Assembly (NCBI RefSeq): GCF_050389805.1
Contig: NZ_CP130945.1
Coordinates: 4,092,001-4,156,000, forward strand
DNA: 64,000 nt
Origin: Bacillus_BD sp050389805
Lineage (GTDB): Bacteria > Bacillota > Bacilli > Bacillales > Cytobacillaceae
Direction: 5' to 3'
The position numbers and the translations under genes were made by a program. The stretch's first letter is position 1, and every line of letters begins with the position of its first letter. Shown piece after piece: positions 17,078 through 26,304 of the stretch. Under the pieces are notes generated by a model. It ran no database searches. It was not told the origin of the DNA and was given only the letters and a program-made list of their open reading frames with translations.

Positions 17078-20056
17078 TTATGAAACGACCCTTTCTTCAT
17101 TCATATCAATAACATCATCCCAGTGCATATATTCTACTAAATGTTCGTGACAGGTAAAGAATAGAATTTGGTTGTCGTCCAATTCTTGTAATAAATGAAT
17201 GACTCGTTTTGTCCGGGTTTGATCAAAGTTTACGAAACTATCGTCAATGATTATCGGAAGCTTATATTTTTCATAAACCGTTATGGCTAAGGCCAAACGG
17301 ATGGAAATATAAATTTGTTCAGTTGTTGCTTGGCTTAACTCATTTGCTTCAAAAAGGAGATGATCCTTCCTTTCAATGATAAAACCACTACTATCTTGTT
17401 TAGGTAAAATTCGAATATAATTTCCCCCTGTTAAAAACTGCAAAAACTCCTCTGCTTTCGCAAGCATTTTTGGGAACCATACCTCTTTAAAATTATTAAT
17501 CGTTTTCTGTAAAATATCTTTTGCCACAGAAAACTTGACCCACTCTTTTGCGTCACTTTCAAATTCATATTTTAATTGTTTATAACGATGGAGAAGCTCA
17601 GCATATGTTCCTCCCTCTTCAATCATGGTGATTTTATGTTTAACATCCGCAAGTTCCTCATTATTACCAGTGATTCTTTGCTCTAGTTCCTCAATTTCAA
17701 TTTCTATTCCTTCTATTTTTTCGCCAATAGCTTGATCATCAATGGACTCTAACTCTGCAAAGTCTATTTGTGATAATTTTAGTTGAATATCAATGTTATT
17801 CCATTTGTTTATTAAATCAGCCTTTAATTGTGCTTTCTTGCCAATCTCTCTAAAATCGATTTCATCTTGAGTACCCGCGATTTGATAAAGTTGATCGATT
17901 TCTGCTCCTATTTCCTTTAATTCGATTTGTTCAACTTTATACTCTTCTTCCAGTTGACGGTATTGTTCCTGTTTCTCCTGATATTGAATATGTTTTTCCA
18001 ATTCCTGTCGCAAACTTCTTTTTAGCAGATAGGCTGTCTCATGATGGGATGTGTTTACGTTTTGAAGTAGTTGTAATGAAAGTTCCTCTAACAAAGAAAC
18101 AATGTCCTTTATGGTTGCTTCATTGGCGTTGATCCTTTTCATTAATGATTCTTTTTCTACATACATTTTTTTCAATTCATCGATAATCTCAAATGCATCG
18201 TTTAAGTGATAAAGAGCAATATGATTAGGAAGTTTTAATTCCTTTCCCATTTCCAATAACTCTCTATGAAGCGCCGCCTCATTGTGTTCCCATTGCTCAA
18301 ATAAATCAACAATATGGTTATACTGGTTATGCTGATTTTTCAACATATGAGATAACTGTTTTAGCTGTTCTCTCGTTTCATTGTCTTGATCAATCTGAAT
18401 TTGAAATCGTTCAAAATGGTTCAACGGTGTACGTAGTTCTTGCTCGTATGCTGATTTTTTCTCTTTTAAATGAGCAATTTCCGATTGAATGGAACGGATC
18501 TCTTTTGCAGAGGAATCCTTCAAGAATGACCATATGATAAACAACAGCCCTAAACCACCTAATAAGAGGAAAGAACGGGTATCTGAAAAGATTCCCCAGA
18601 CAGATAGACTAATGAATAAAATTCCTAATACGATGTTCTGAACTTTATGTTGCGAACTTCTTCTTTTTTCTTTTTGCAGGGATTTCTTTAAGCTGACTAG
18701 CTTTTCTTCCATATTCTCTTTTTGAAACAAAACATATTCTTTTGCCTTTGAACGGGATAAAAGATCCTCCAATTTTTTTCTTTCTTCTTCTGGCAACAAC
18801 TCCTGTTTAAGTTCTCTTTCTTTTGATTCTAACTCCTCTAACCGGGCTTTTTCTTCTTGGAATCTTTCATCAAGTTCCTGTTTTTTATCCGTTAAACTCT
18901 TCTGTTTGGAATTCAGGCTTACAACCTTTTCCTTTACAAAGACACTTGTGTTAATTGTGATAATGTCTTGCTGTGAAAGAGGTAAATGAATCTTTTTATG
19001 GAGAAAAATTAACTCTTCCTCTAATCTTTTCATTTGTGCCTGCAGTCCAATTAATTCCTGCTTTGTCTTATCCAATAAAGGTAGGTTTTCAACAACCGTA
19101 TTGATTTCATTCTCTTTATGAATTAGCTCGAAGTTTGGGGTTAATTGCTCCAGTTCACCCTTTAAATGTTCTAGTCTTTGCTCTAACGTATTTACCTTTC
19201 GTTTTGCTTGAGTATGTAATCCCATTAATTGATCGAGTTGTTCAATTCCTTTATCGGGAAAAGTGATATTTTCATATTGGGTTAATTCATTTTTAAGTAT
19301 TTTTCCGTCTTGATAAAGCGGATAAACACGATCCAGTTTTTCCCACTTTTCTTTTTTGCTTCTACATTCGGTTAAAGCCCTTTTCAATTGTTGGATTTCA
19401 AATTGTATACCATCTCTTTTTTGGAGTAGTGACAAATATTGGTCATTATTTCTCTCAGCTTTTTTTAGTTCACCACGCAGCTGTTGCAGTTCCTTCAGTT
19501 TTACATTTAACTGTGGATTTCTCCCATTATTTTTAAATCGCGTGTCAAGCTCCTTGGTTAACTGATTTTCTGCTTTTACCAATTGGTCTGTTCCGACTGT
19601 TCCAATCGAGAACAAAAATTTACCCAAATCCTGTTCTTTCATTAAATGGATATTTTGTAATCCATGTAGATTAAAGGAAAAAATAGATGTATATAAATGT
19701 TTATCCATTGACGAAAGCAACTCTTTTAGAAACTCTTCTCCGCCGATTTGACCGTTTTCTAATCTGACTACTACATCACCAGTTGCTTTGCCTTTCACTC
19801 GCTCAATAATTGCCCTTCCATAGTTTGGAAAATAAACGATTAATTGACCCCCGTATTTTGCTCCTTTTTTCGGTTCATAGCGGAGCTCTGTTTGCTGTTT
19901 CGTTGGAAATCCAAACAAGATACTATGAATAAAAGACATAATCGTCGATTTTCCGGCTTCATTGTTACCAAAGAAAATCTGTTTTTTTCCTAAATTTGTA
20001 AATTTAACATTTTCAAACTTACCATAGCCATAAATATGAATCTCTTCTATTCTCAA
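17078..20056 (-). CDS. yhaN: SMC-like ATPase YhaN (SbcC/Rad50-type)
   Basis: 992-residue AAA ATPase. Walker A FGNNEAGKST at residues 29-38; long coiled coils about 175-440 and 530-830; C-terminal Walker B LPIIIDDSFVNFD near 935-948. Between the coils, about residues 472-510, is a strongly hydrophobic hairpin (GILFISLSVWGIF and FLLLGGLGLLFIIWSFL), so the protein is probably membrane-tethered, unlike SbcC. Partner of YhaO, whose stop codon is 3 nt upstream of this start. Confidence 0.92.
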   Translation of the reverse strand: MRIEEIHIYGYGKFENVKFTNLGKKQIFFGNNEAGKSTIMSFIHSILFGFPTKQQTELRYEPKKGAKYGGQLIVYFPNYGRAIIERVKGKATGDVVVRLENGQIGGEEFLKELLSSMDKHLYTSIFSFNLHGLQNIHLMKEQDLGKFLFSIGTVGTDQLVKAENQLTKELDTRFKNNGRNPQLNVKLKELQQLRGELKKAERNNDQYLSLLQKRDGIQFEIQQLKRALTECRSKKEKWEKLDRVYPLYQDGKILKNELTQYENITFPDKGIEQLDQLMGLHTQAKRKVNTLEQRLEHLKGELEQLTPNFELIHKENEINTVVENLPLLDKTKQELIGLQAQMKRLEEELIFLHKKIHLPLSQQDIITINTSVFVKEKVVSLNSKQKSLTDKKQELDERFQEEKARLEELESKERELKQELLPEEERKKLEDLLSRSKAKEYVLFQKENMEEKLVSLKKSLQKEKRRSSQHKVQNIVLGILFISLSVWGIFSDTRSFLLLGGLGLLFIIWSFLKDSSAKEIRSIQSEIAHLKEKKSAYEQELRTPLNHFERFQIQIDQDNETREQLKQLSHMLKNQHNQYNHIVDLFEQWEHNEAALHRELLEMGKELKLPNHIALYHLNDAFEIIDELKKMYVEKESLMKRINANEATIKDIVSLLEELSLQLLQNVNTSHHETAYLLKRSLRQELEKHIQYQEKQEQYRQLEEEYKVEQIELKEIGAEIDQLYQIAGTQDEIDFREIGKKAQLKADLINKWNNIDIQLKLSQIDFAELESIDDQAIGEKIEGIEIEIEELEQRITGNNEELADVKHKITMIEEGGTYAELLHRYKQLKYEFESDAKEWVKFSVAKDILQKTINNFKEVWFPKMLAKAEEFLQFLTGGNYIRILPKQDSSGFIIERKDHLLFEANELSQATTEQIYISIRLALAITVYEKYKLPIIIDDSFVNFDQTRTKRVIHLLQELDDNQILFFTCHEHLVEYMHWDDVIDMNEERVVS

Positions 20057-20059
20057 TAT

Positions 20060-21280
20060 TTACCCTCCCTTCTTAAGTAATGTAACGAGTATGTCTAAAG
20101 CTTCTTGTTGGATTTCTTGTTTTTCCTCGTCTGACAATGGATCTAAAAATTTAGCTGCAACAGGATGATCATATAATGGCTTCATACTTTGCGAGATTAT
20201 TTCAAATTGATCTGCCGTTTGAAACATTTCCTTATAAAACGCCGACTCTGATTTAAGAGTGTTTCTGTCCCATTCGATTGCTTGCCTTGTAGTGATGGTA
20301 ATGGGCCATACGAAAGAATCTTCACTTTTTTCTTCATCTTGTAAGGCCTGTAATATGTCTCCGTTTTTTACATTCATCCATTCTTTATCATTCAAGCGAA
20401 GGTTCGATAGGGAAATAGAGAGTAATCTTCCATGTCCAAGTGTCCGTTTTTCCTCCATCATCTTTTGAACTAAGATGTAGAGATCTTGGAAGGTCTTAAC
20501 GTTACTACAATCAATGTCCAGTTCATCCCAAATAATATCAGCTGTTTTAATAAATTCCATATCTGTTTCGACATCAGACATTTTGACAAGATAACAGCCT
20601 TTTTCACCAACTTCTTTACGATTTCGACCTTGAATATTTCCCGGGTAAGAAATATATGGCGAATTGTGGATAATCTGCCTCTTGTGTATATGTCCCAAAG
20701 CCCAGTAATCGAACTTTTTATCCAATAACTCAGTCGTTGTAAAAGAAGCATATCGGCTGTGTTCACTATTTCCTTCATAATGACCATGAAGAATTCCGAT
20801 ATGAAAGTCTGCTCCTTCCTTTTTACGGTATTGGAATAATTGATTGTCTTCTAAATGTCGGGTTGGATAGCTGAAGCCGTATAAATGAACTAAGGTGTTG
20901 TGTTTCCTATAGGATTTGACATCTACGTAGTCTGGAAAAATATGGACATTATCTGGCATTTCTATGTGCACCCAATCCCCATTTAAATGATCATGGTTTC
21001 CATGGACAACAAATGCTTCGATTCCTGCCGCTTTCAACCTGTCCATTTCTTTTCTCAGTCTTGTCTGAGCCCGGATACTCCGATCTTGTTCATCAAATAA
21101 ATCTCCTGCTAAAATAACGAAATCAACCTCGTGGTGGATGGCTGCATCTACTACTTTCGATAATGCTGTAAACGTACTTTCTTTTAGCCGTTCAAAGATT
21201 TCCTTTGGCAAATAAGATAGACCCACCATCGGACTATCTAAATGCAGGTCTGCAGCATGGATAAAGGATATTGTTTTCAT
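20060..21280 (-). CDS. yhaO: Mre11/SbcD-like DNA repair exonuclease YhaO
   Basis: 406-residue metallophosphoesterase with all nuclease motifs: HAADLHLDSP near residue 6, GDLFDEQ near 55, GNHDH near 90, GHIHKRQ near 210. Forms an SbcCD/Rad50-Mre11-like pair with YhaN. The open frame reaches 17 codons further but MKTISFIHAADLH at 21280 follows GGAGAGTG. First gene of the yhaO-yhaN operon. Confidence 0.92.
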   Translation of the reverse strand: MKTISFIHAADLHLDSPMVGLSYLPKEIFERLKESTFTALSKVVDAAIHHEVDFVILAGDLFDEQDRSIRAQTRLRKEMDRLKAAGIEAFVVHGNHDHLNGDWVHIEMPDNVHIFPDYVDVKSYRKHNTLVHLYGFSYPTRHLEDNQLFQYRKKEGADFHIGILHGHYEGNSEHSRYASFTTTELLDKKFDYWALGHIHKRQIIHNSPYISYPGNIQGRNRKEVGEKGCYLVKMSDVETDMEFIKTADIIWDELDIDCSNVKTFQDLYILVQKMMEEKRTLGHGRLLSISLSNLRLNDKEWMNVKNGDILQALQDEEKSEDSFVWPITITTRQAIEWDRNTLKSESAFYKEMFQTADQFEIISQSMKPLYDHPVAAKFLDPLSDEEKQEIQQEALDILVTLLKKGG

Positions 21281-21436
21281 CTTCACTCTCCACTCGTACT
21301 CTAGATTATAGTTATATATTACCATCATCAATAAGCGAATGCACGTTCTTATATTAGTATGATGTGGATTCTGATTATTTAAACAGGATTAGTAGAAGCC
21401 GAATTTGAATTTACCGGGCACTTCTGGCTTGGACTT

Positions 21437-21616
21437 TTAGTTATAAAGAATTGGAGAAGCATTCTCATGGACATTTTCTATGGATTTTCCTTCATAATGT
21501 CCTTGAGAATCTTTATAAAAGACTTCCCCCAAGGAAAAGGCTTTAGAACCCCCAAATGGATAAAAATCAAAAAAGCCCTTGAGAAGATCTACTACCTTCT
21601 CAAGGACTCCGCAAAC
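21437..21616 (-). other. Open frame directly after yhaP; extension or remnant
   Basis: After the yhaP TGA stop the same frame stays open for 59 codons (..EKVVDLLKGFFDFYPFGGSK..) to a TAA at 21437, with protein-like composition but no start codon or ribosome site. The yhaP terminator hairpin lies inside it. It also holds a 15-bp inverted repeat (one mismatch) near 21463-21513. Either a decayed gene fragment or chance. Confidence 0.25.
21569..21605 (-). terminator. Terminator of yhaQP
   Basis: CCTTGAGAAG / CTTCTCAAGG stem, T-rich on the minus strand. Confidence 0.85.
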
Positions 21617-22867
21617 TCATTCATCTTTTGTAAGCTGTAAGGCTTTTTTAATATCCTTAAAGGAATTTGATTTTCCATACATTAAGACTCCGCCTTTATA
21701 GACACGAGCACCAAAAATCGCAAGAATGACGATAGAAACCACTAAAATCGCAATCCCTAGAATCGGTTCCCAAACAGGCAACTCAAGCATTCCAACTCTC
21801 ATAAACATGAGCATTGGGGTGAAGAATGGAATATAAGAACTAATCGTCATGAACGTGGTATCTGGTTGATTCAGACCAAACATCGCGATCATAAACCCTC
21901 CAATCACCAGGAACGTCATCGGGGTGATCATTTGATTGACATCTTCAATTCTTGAAACCAGTGACCCGAGAAAAGCGGCAAGCGTTGCATAAAGGAAATA
22001 GCCAAGAATAAAGAAAATAATGGCATAAATCACCGTTGAAATCGGGACATTTTGAAAACCTAAAAACTCAAAAAATCCACCTTGCATCTTTTCCAAATTT
22101 TGTTTAACAAAGAAGTAGCCTACCCCTAACAAAAAGGCCATCTGCGTTAAACTTAATAGGGCGATCCCTAAAATTTTTCCAAACATTTGCTTGATCGGTG
22201 AAACGCTGGAAATTAAGATCTCCATCACACGAGAGGATTTCTCTGTGGCCACCTCCATCGCAATCATGTTCGCATACATGATGACAGCAAAATAGATGAC
22301 GAAAAGTAAAACATAAACAAGACCTCTGGCTTCACTTAATTCTTCCTGAGTCTTAGCATTTTCCTTTAAGGCAATCCGTTCAAATGGAACAGGTTCATTT
22401 AATTTCGCTAACTGGTCTGGTGTTAACTGAAGCTGAGCTGCAGCCATTTGACTTTTGATCCCTTGCAAAGCGAATTGTAAATCACCTGGTGTTGCATAAT
22501 CCGATACACTCAATGATTTGTATGTAGCAACCGGTAAGCCATCCTCATCAACATTTAAAACAAGCAACCCTTCATAGACACCATTTTCAACATCTGCCTC
22601 AGCCTCCGATTGTGAGCCTGAAAATTCCTCAACCACAAGCTCTTCATTAATGGAGTTCACCTGGGTTTCAAACAGAGCATATAGTTCGCCTGTTTCATCC
22701 ATCACAGCTACCTTTTCTTCTTCATCCCCATTAAAATACTCCATGATATTCGTTAAATTGGTTAATCCAATGATTAACACAGCCATAATAATCGTTGTTA
22801 AAAGAAAAGACTTCGTTTTTAATTTGCTTGTATATGTATGAAATAAGATAATCCAAAAATTATTCAT
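21617..22867 (-). CDS. yhaP: ABC transporter permease YhaP (NatB-type)
   Basis: 416-residue ABC-2 type permease: one N-terminal membrane helix (about 18-40), a large extracytoplasmic domain (about 45-170) and five to six C-terminal helices (about 175-400), the layout of NatB. Known relatives export Na+ or antimicrobial compounds; the substrate here is unknown. Overlaps yhaQ by 8 nt. The ATG at 22867 is chosen over a GTG inside the ribosome site. Confidence 0.88.
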   Translation of the reverse strand: MNNFWIILFHTYTSKLKTKSFLLTTIIMAVLIIGLTNLTNIMEYFNGDEEEKVAVMDETGELYALFETQVNSINEELVVEEFSGSQSEAEADVENGVYEGLLVLNVDEDGLPVATYKSLSVSDYATPGDLQFALQGIKSQMAAAQLQLTPDQLAKLNEPVPFERIALKENAKTQEELSEARGLVYVLLFVIYFAVIMYANMIAMEVATEKSSRVMEILISSVSPIKQMFGKILGIALLSLTQMAFLLGVGYFFVKQNLEKMQGGFFEFLGFQNVPISTVIYAIIFFILGYFLYATLAAFLGSLVSRIEDVNQMITPMTFLVIGGFMIAMFGLNQPDTTFMTISSYIPFFTPMLMFMRVGMLELPVWEPILGIAILVVSIVILAIFGARVYKGGVLMYGKSNSFKDIKKALQLTKDE

Positions 22868-23759
22868 AAGAGGCACCTACCTTTTCAATAAAAATATCAT
22901 TTAAAGAAGGCTCTTCTAATTCAAACTTGGAAATGAACCCCTTATGAACAATGCCCTTTAGTATATCAGATGCGATGGATTCTTTTTCAATTTGGAGAGT
23001 TACCCCTTCGGTTGTTTTCCTTCCTTGTATCACGCCGGGATAATGAAGTAAATCTTCTAAATCAAAATCACTATGTATCACTAAATTCTTTTTCCCAAAA
23101 GCTCGTTTAACGTCTTTTAGGGCTCCATGAACAACTGGTTTTCCTTTATGCATGATGCAAAGATGCTCACACATTTCCTCTACATGCTCCATACGGTGAC
23201 TGGAGAAAACAATGGTTGTCCCTTTTTCTTTTAACTCAAGAACAGCTTCTTTCAAAAGTTCTACATTGACCGGATCTAAACCACTAAACGGTTCATCAAG
23301 AATCAATAATTTAGGCTTATGTAAGACTGCAGCAATAAATTGAATTTTTTGCTGGTTTCCTTTTGAAAGTTCTTCCACCTTTTTATCGATGTATTGAGGT
23401 ACTTTAAAACGAGAAAGCCAGTATTCCAGTTCCTTGACCGCCTCTCTCTTGTCCATCCCTCGTAAGCGGGCTAAGTATACGAGTTGGTCACGAACCTTTA
23501 ATTTTGGATATAAGCCTCGTTCCTCTGGAAGATAGCCAATAATTGAACTTGTTGAATAATCAATTCGCTTCCCGTCCCAAGTAATCGTGCCATTAGTCGG
23601 ATTCATTAAACCCAAAATCATTCGAAAGGTTGTTGTTTTCCCAGCCCCATTTGCACCTAGAAAACCAAACATTTCCTTCTCAGGAATGGATAGGGACAGA
23701 TGATCAACTGCGGTAAAGTTTCCAAATTTCTTTGTCACATCTTTAATCTCTAATGTCAT
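22860..23759 (-). CDS. yhaQ: ABC transporter ATP-binding protein YhaQ (NatA-type)
   Basis: 299-residue ATPase: Walker A GANGAGKTT near residue 36, signature LSKGNQQK near 132, Walker B LLILDEPFSGLDP near 152, plus a C-terminal DUF4162-like tail. First gene of yhaQP. The ATG at 23759 follows AAAGGGGAG; the frame is open further upstream without a ribosome site. Confidence 0.9.
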   Translation of the reverse strand: MTLEIKDVTKKFGNFTAVDHLSLSIPEKEMFGFLGANGAGKTTTFRMILGLMNPTNGTITWDGKRIDYSTSSIIGYLPEERGLYPKLKVRDQLVYLARLRGMDKREAVKELEYWLSRFKVPQYIDKKVEELSKGNQQKIQFIAAVLHKPKLLILDEPFSGLDPVNVELLKEAVLELKEKGTTIVFSSHRMEHVEEMCEHLCIMHKGKPVVHGALKDVKRAFGKKNLVIHSDFDLEDLLHYPGVIQGRKTTEGVTLQIEKESIASDILKGIVHKGFISKFELEEPSLNDIFIEKVGASYE

Positions 23760-23865
23760 TAATTCGCTCCCCTTTATTATATTCAATGTCCATACTACGT
23801 TAAACAACTCAGAAAAGATTCAAATCGTGACACTTTTAACAAAGATTTTACAAAAAATTGCAAAT

Positions 23866-23890
23866 AAGGGGTACTGTTCTCAGACCCCTT
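23866..23890 (-). terminator. Terminator of yhaR
   Basis: AAGGGGT / ACCCCTT stem, 11-nt loop, between yhaR and yhaQ; the T run is short. Confidence 0.5.
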
Positions 23891-23908
23891 TGAAAAGAAT
23901 AAGTGCGT

Positions 23909-24700
23909 TTACTTTCCAAGGTAAGTAGGTTTTCGGTTTTCTTTAAAAGCCTGACAGCATTCTTGGTAATCCTCTGTTTGCATCATACGGTACAAGGCAA
24001 ACTTTTCTAATTCAAGCATTTTTAATAAATACGGACGGTTCTTTTCCCCAAGTATTTTCTTTGTTTTAATCATCGCTAGAATCGGGCTACGCCCCCATTG
24101 CTTCACTTTATTATCGATTGCTTCGTTTAGATCACCTTTGGCAATTTCATTGACTAAATTAAGGGCTTTAGCTTCTTGCGCAGATAACGTCTTTGATTCC
24201 CATATCAGATGACGAGCACGGTCTTCGCCCAATCTTCTTTCTAAAAAGAAATGAGCTCCACCGACAGGGATGATGCCTTGTTCCATTGTATTCATAACGA
24301 ATTGGCAACTTTCATCGACTAAGATATGATCAGTAGCTAATGATAAACTAATGCCAAGACCAGAAGCTCTTCCACTAATTCCCGCAATCGTAATCTTCGG
24401 CATACTATAGATCGTAATCATTAACTCATTGATTAGCTCCATTGTATAATAGAAATCGTTTTCATTTTCAATCTCATTTAAAATACTGTTACGGAATTCA
24501 GAAAAAAAGGCTTCTTCTTTTCCAGTTAATATGACGATTTGGATCTCATCTGATAAACTAATTTCCTTTAATTTTTGGATAAGTTCTTTGATCATATCAT
24601 TTTGAATACGATGGAGAACATGTGGCTTTTCTAATTCTATTTTTGCTACTCGACCGTTAACCTCGACTTGTAGTGCATCTTTAAGAAAATTGACAGTCAT
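23909..24700 (-). CDS. yhaR: Enoyl-CoA hydratase/isomerase family protein YhaR
   Basis: 263-residue crotonase-fold protein. The oxyanion-hole region (ITIAGISGRASGLGISLSLATDHILV, about residues 100-125) is present, and the glutamates expected in hydratases appear partly (MEQGIIPVGGAHFFLERRLG). Substrate unknown. Position beside yhaPQ and yhaX is as in B. subtilis. Confidence 0.85.
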   Translation of the reverse strand: MTVNFLKDALQVEVNGRVAKIELEKPHVLHRIQNDMIKELIQKLKEISLSDEIQIVILTGKEEAFFSEFRNSILNEIENENDFYYTMELINELMITIYSMPKITIAGISGRASGLGISLSLATDHILVDESCQFVMNTMEQGIIPVGGAHFFLERRLGEDRARHLIWESKTLSAQEAKALNLVNEIAKGDLNEAIDNKVKQWGRSPILAMIKTKKILGEKNRPYLLKMLELEKFALYRMMQTEDYQECCQAFKENRKPTYLGK

Positions 24701-24793
24701 CCCCTGTTTCCCCCCTAAGTCTTACTTTTACTAACCTTCTATATCATACCATGGACCAAAATCATTTTTTAGTATTTTCTAAAAAATTCCACA

Positions 24794-24830
24794 CAAAAAG
24801 TCCCCTATCATGAACTTACATGTTAGGGGG
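24794..24830 (-). terminator. Terminator of yhaX
   Basis: CCCCTAACATG / CATGATAGGGG stem on the minus strand followed by ACTTTTTG. Confidence 0.8.
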
Positions 24831-24838
24831 AAGGAAAG

Positions 24839-25705
24839 CTATTTAATAATATTTAACTTTTGTAAGAACTCGATTTGTGGCTGTTTACGGAAATGTTCTT
24901 TTACTACATATGCAACACCATGCAGATTTTGTGAACGTGTAATCCAATCTGCTGCTCGTTTTACCTCAAACGGAGCATTTCCCATTGCCACCCCAAGCCC
25001 ACAAGCCTGAATCATTTCAATATCATCCATTTCATCACCAATACAAACAATTTGATTTCTTTTAATTCCAAGTCTTTCCGCTAAATAAAGTAGACCTGTT
25101 AATTTTGAAACACCTGTTGGTACAATATCCAATCTCAAGTCATTTAGAGCTATGCATTCTACCTCATGATACATTTTGCCAATTGCCTCTTGGACATCTT
25201 TTAAGTCCTCTTTGTATTCAAAGTACACTTCAATGCTTAACGGATGTGCAGGTTCATCTGCAATCGTATCCCCAATCGAATCAACAAATTGCTGGGAGTA
25301 AACAATGGGGTCCCCTGTTGTAAATACCGTTTTTGACAATAATTTATGGTTTAATTTATATTTATTGGCAAGTGAAAATTGTTCATGAACCAATCGAATT
25401 TGACATGGAAATCCTTCCAGTAATCGAACTAAGTCATATGTGATGTGCTCTTTTATCCTACTTGAATGTGTAGGTCTACCGATTTCATTCGCAATATAAG
25501 CGCCTCTATGAGTAATTAATTTTGTATCTATTTTTAAGGCTTTTGCCAATTTTTTGGCAGATGGAAACGATCTCGATGTTACAAGTGTGACATAGATTCC
25601 CTTTTGTTGCACATAATCAATTGCTTCTTTTGTTGATTTATGAAGTTTCCCATTGGATTGTAAAAGTGTTCCATCAATATTTATCGCAAGCATTCGATAA
25701 ATCAT
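24839..25705 (-). CDS. yhaX: Cof-type HAD phosphatase YhaX
   Basis: 288-residue HAD-superfamily hydrolase. Motif I reads NIDGT instead of the usual DxDGT (MLAINIDGTLLQ, residues 5-16): the nucleophile position is Asn. Motif IV GDEMDDIEMI near residue 219 is intact. B. subtilis YhaX, a sporulation (sigma-E) gene, has a similar altered motif (NVDGT) as I recall. If so it may not be a phosphatase in the ordinary sense. Ribosome site GGGGGCACGAGAG is weakly matched. Confidence 0.85.
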   Translation of the reverse strand: MIYRMLAINIDGTLLQSNGKLHKSTKEAIDYVQQKGIYVTLVTSRSFPSAKKLAKALKIDTKLITHRGAYIANEIGRPTHSSRIKEHITYDLVRLLEGFPCQIRLVHEQFSLANKYKLNHKLLSKTVFTTGDPIVYSQQFVDSIGDTIADEPAHPLSIEVYFEYKEDLKDVQEAIGKMYHEVECIALNDLRLDIVPTGVSKLTGLLYLAERLGIKRNQIVCIGDEMDDIEMIQACGLGVAMGNAPFEVKRAADWITRSQNLHGVAYVVKEHFRKQPQIEFLQKLNIIK

Positions 25706-25810
25706 ATCTCTCGTGCCCCCAATCTAGATGTAAATCATTGCTACTATTAAGACTATGGAAAAAAGGGCTAGATTAGAACTTTACCAAAGCAAAGCATTCA
25801 TGAATAGACC

Positions 25811-25845
25811 AAAAAAAGAAGACCTCAACAGAGATCTTCTTTTTA
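25811..25845 (-). terminator. Terminator of yheA
   Basis: AAGAAGA / TCTTCTT stem with T runs on both strands. Confidence 0.75.
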
Positions 25846-25847
25846 TA

Positions 25848-26192
25848 TTATTGAACGGAACTATATAAGTCCTCGAGTGGTTTTAAAACAATTTGATTGA
25901 TTTGAAGGATAACATTGTTTAATTTTTCTTCTGCTTGCATTAATTTCGAAATTAACTCGTTCTGTTGAACGTCAGAAACGATAATTTGTGCAGCTCCGAT
26001 TTCTTCTTGGGTAATTTCCTGACCCGCCATTTGTTTTTGTTGCATGTCTAACTGCATATTTCTAAACCTTTCAAAAAGGCCTTTCGTAGCGTCGTCTGCT
26101 TGAACCTCGCTATATAACTTTTTTAAATCTTGAAATTCCGTAGTGTTTTGAATGGCATTCCCTAATGCTACAGCACTTTCATTAACAGTCAT
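25848..26192 (-). CDS. yheA: YlbF/YmcA-family protein YheA
   Basis: 114-residue all-helical protein (MTVNESAVALGNAIQNTTEF...) of the DUF964/YlbF-YmcA family. YlbF, YmcA and YaaT form a complex affecting RNase Y in B. subtilis; YheA is a paralogue without established role. Follows yheB by 112 nt. Confidence 0.88.
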   Translation of the reverse strand: MTVNESAVALGNAIQNTTEFQDLKKLYSEVQADDATKGLFERFRNMQLDMQQKQMAGQEITQEEIGAAQIIVSDVQQNELISKLMQAEEKLNNVILQINQIVLKPLEDLYSSVQ

Positions 26193-26304
26193 TTTTTCAC
26201 TCCTTTAAATTTTGACAGTCCACTAACTATAACAAACAATGGAACACTTTTCCACCATTCGGTAATTTCCTGGCTCTTTTAACGTTCAATGTAAAAAGCC
26301 GGAA

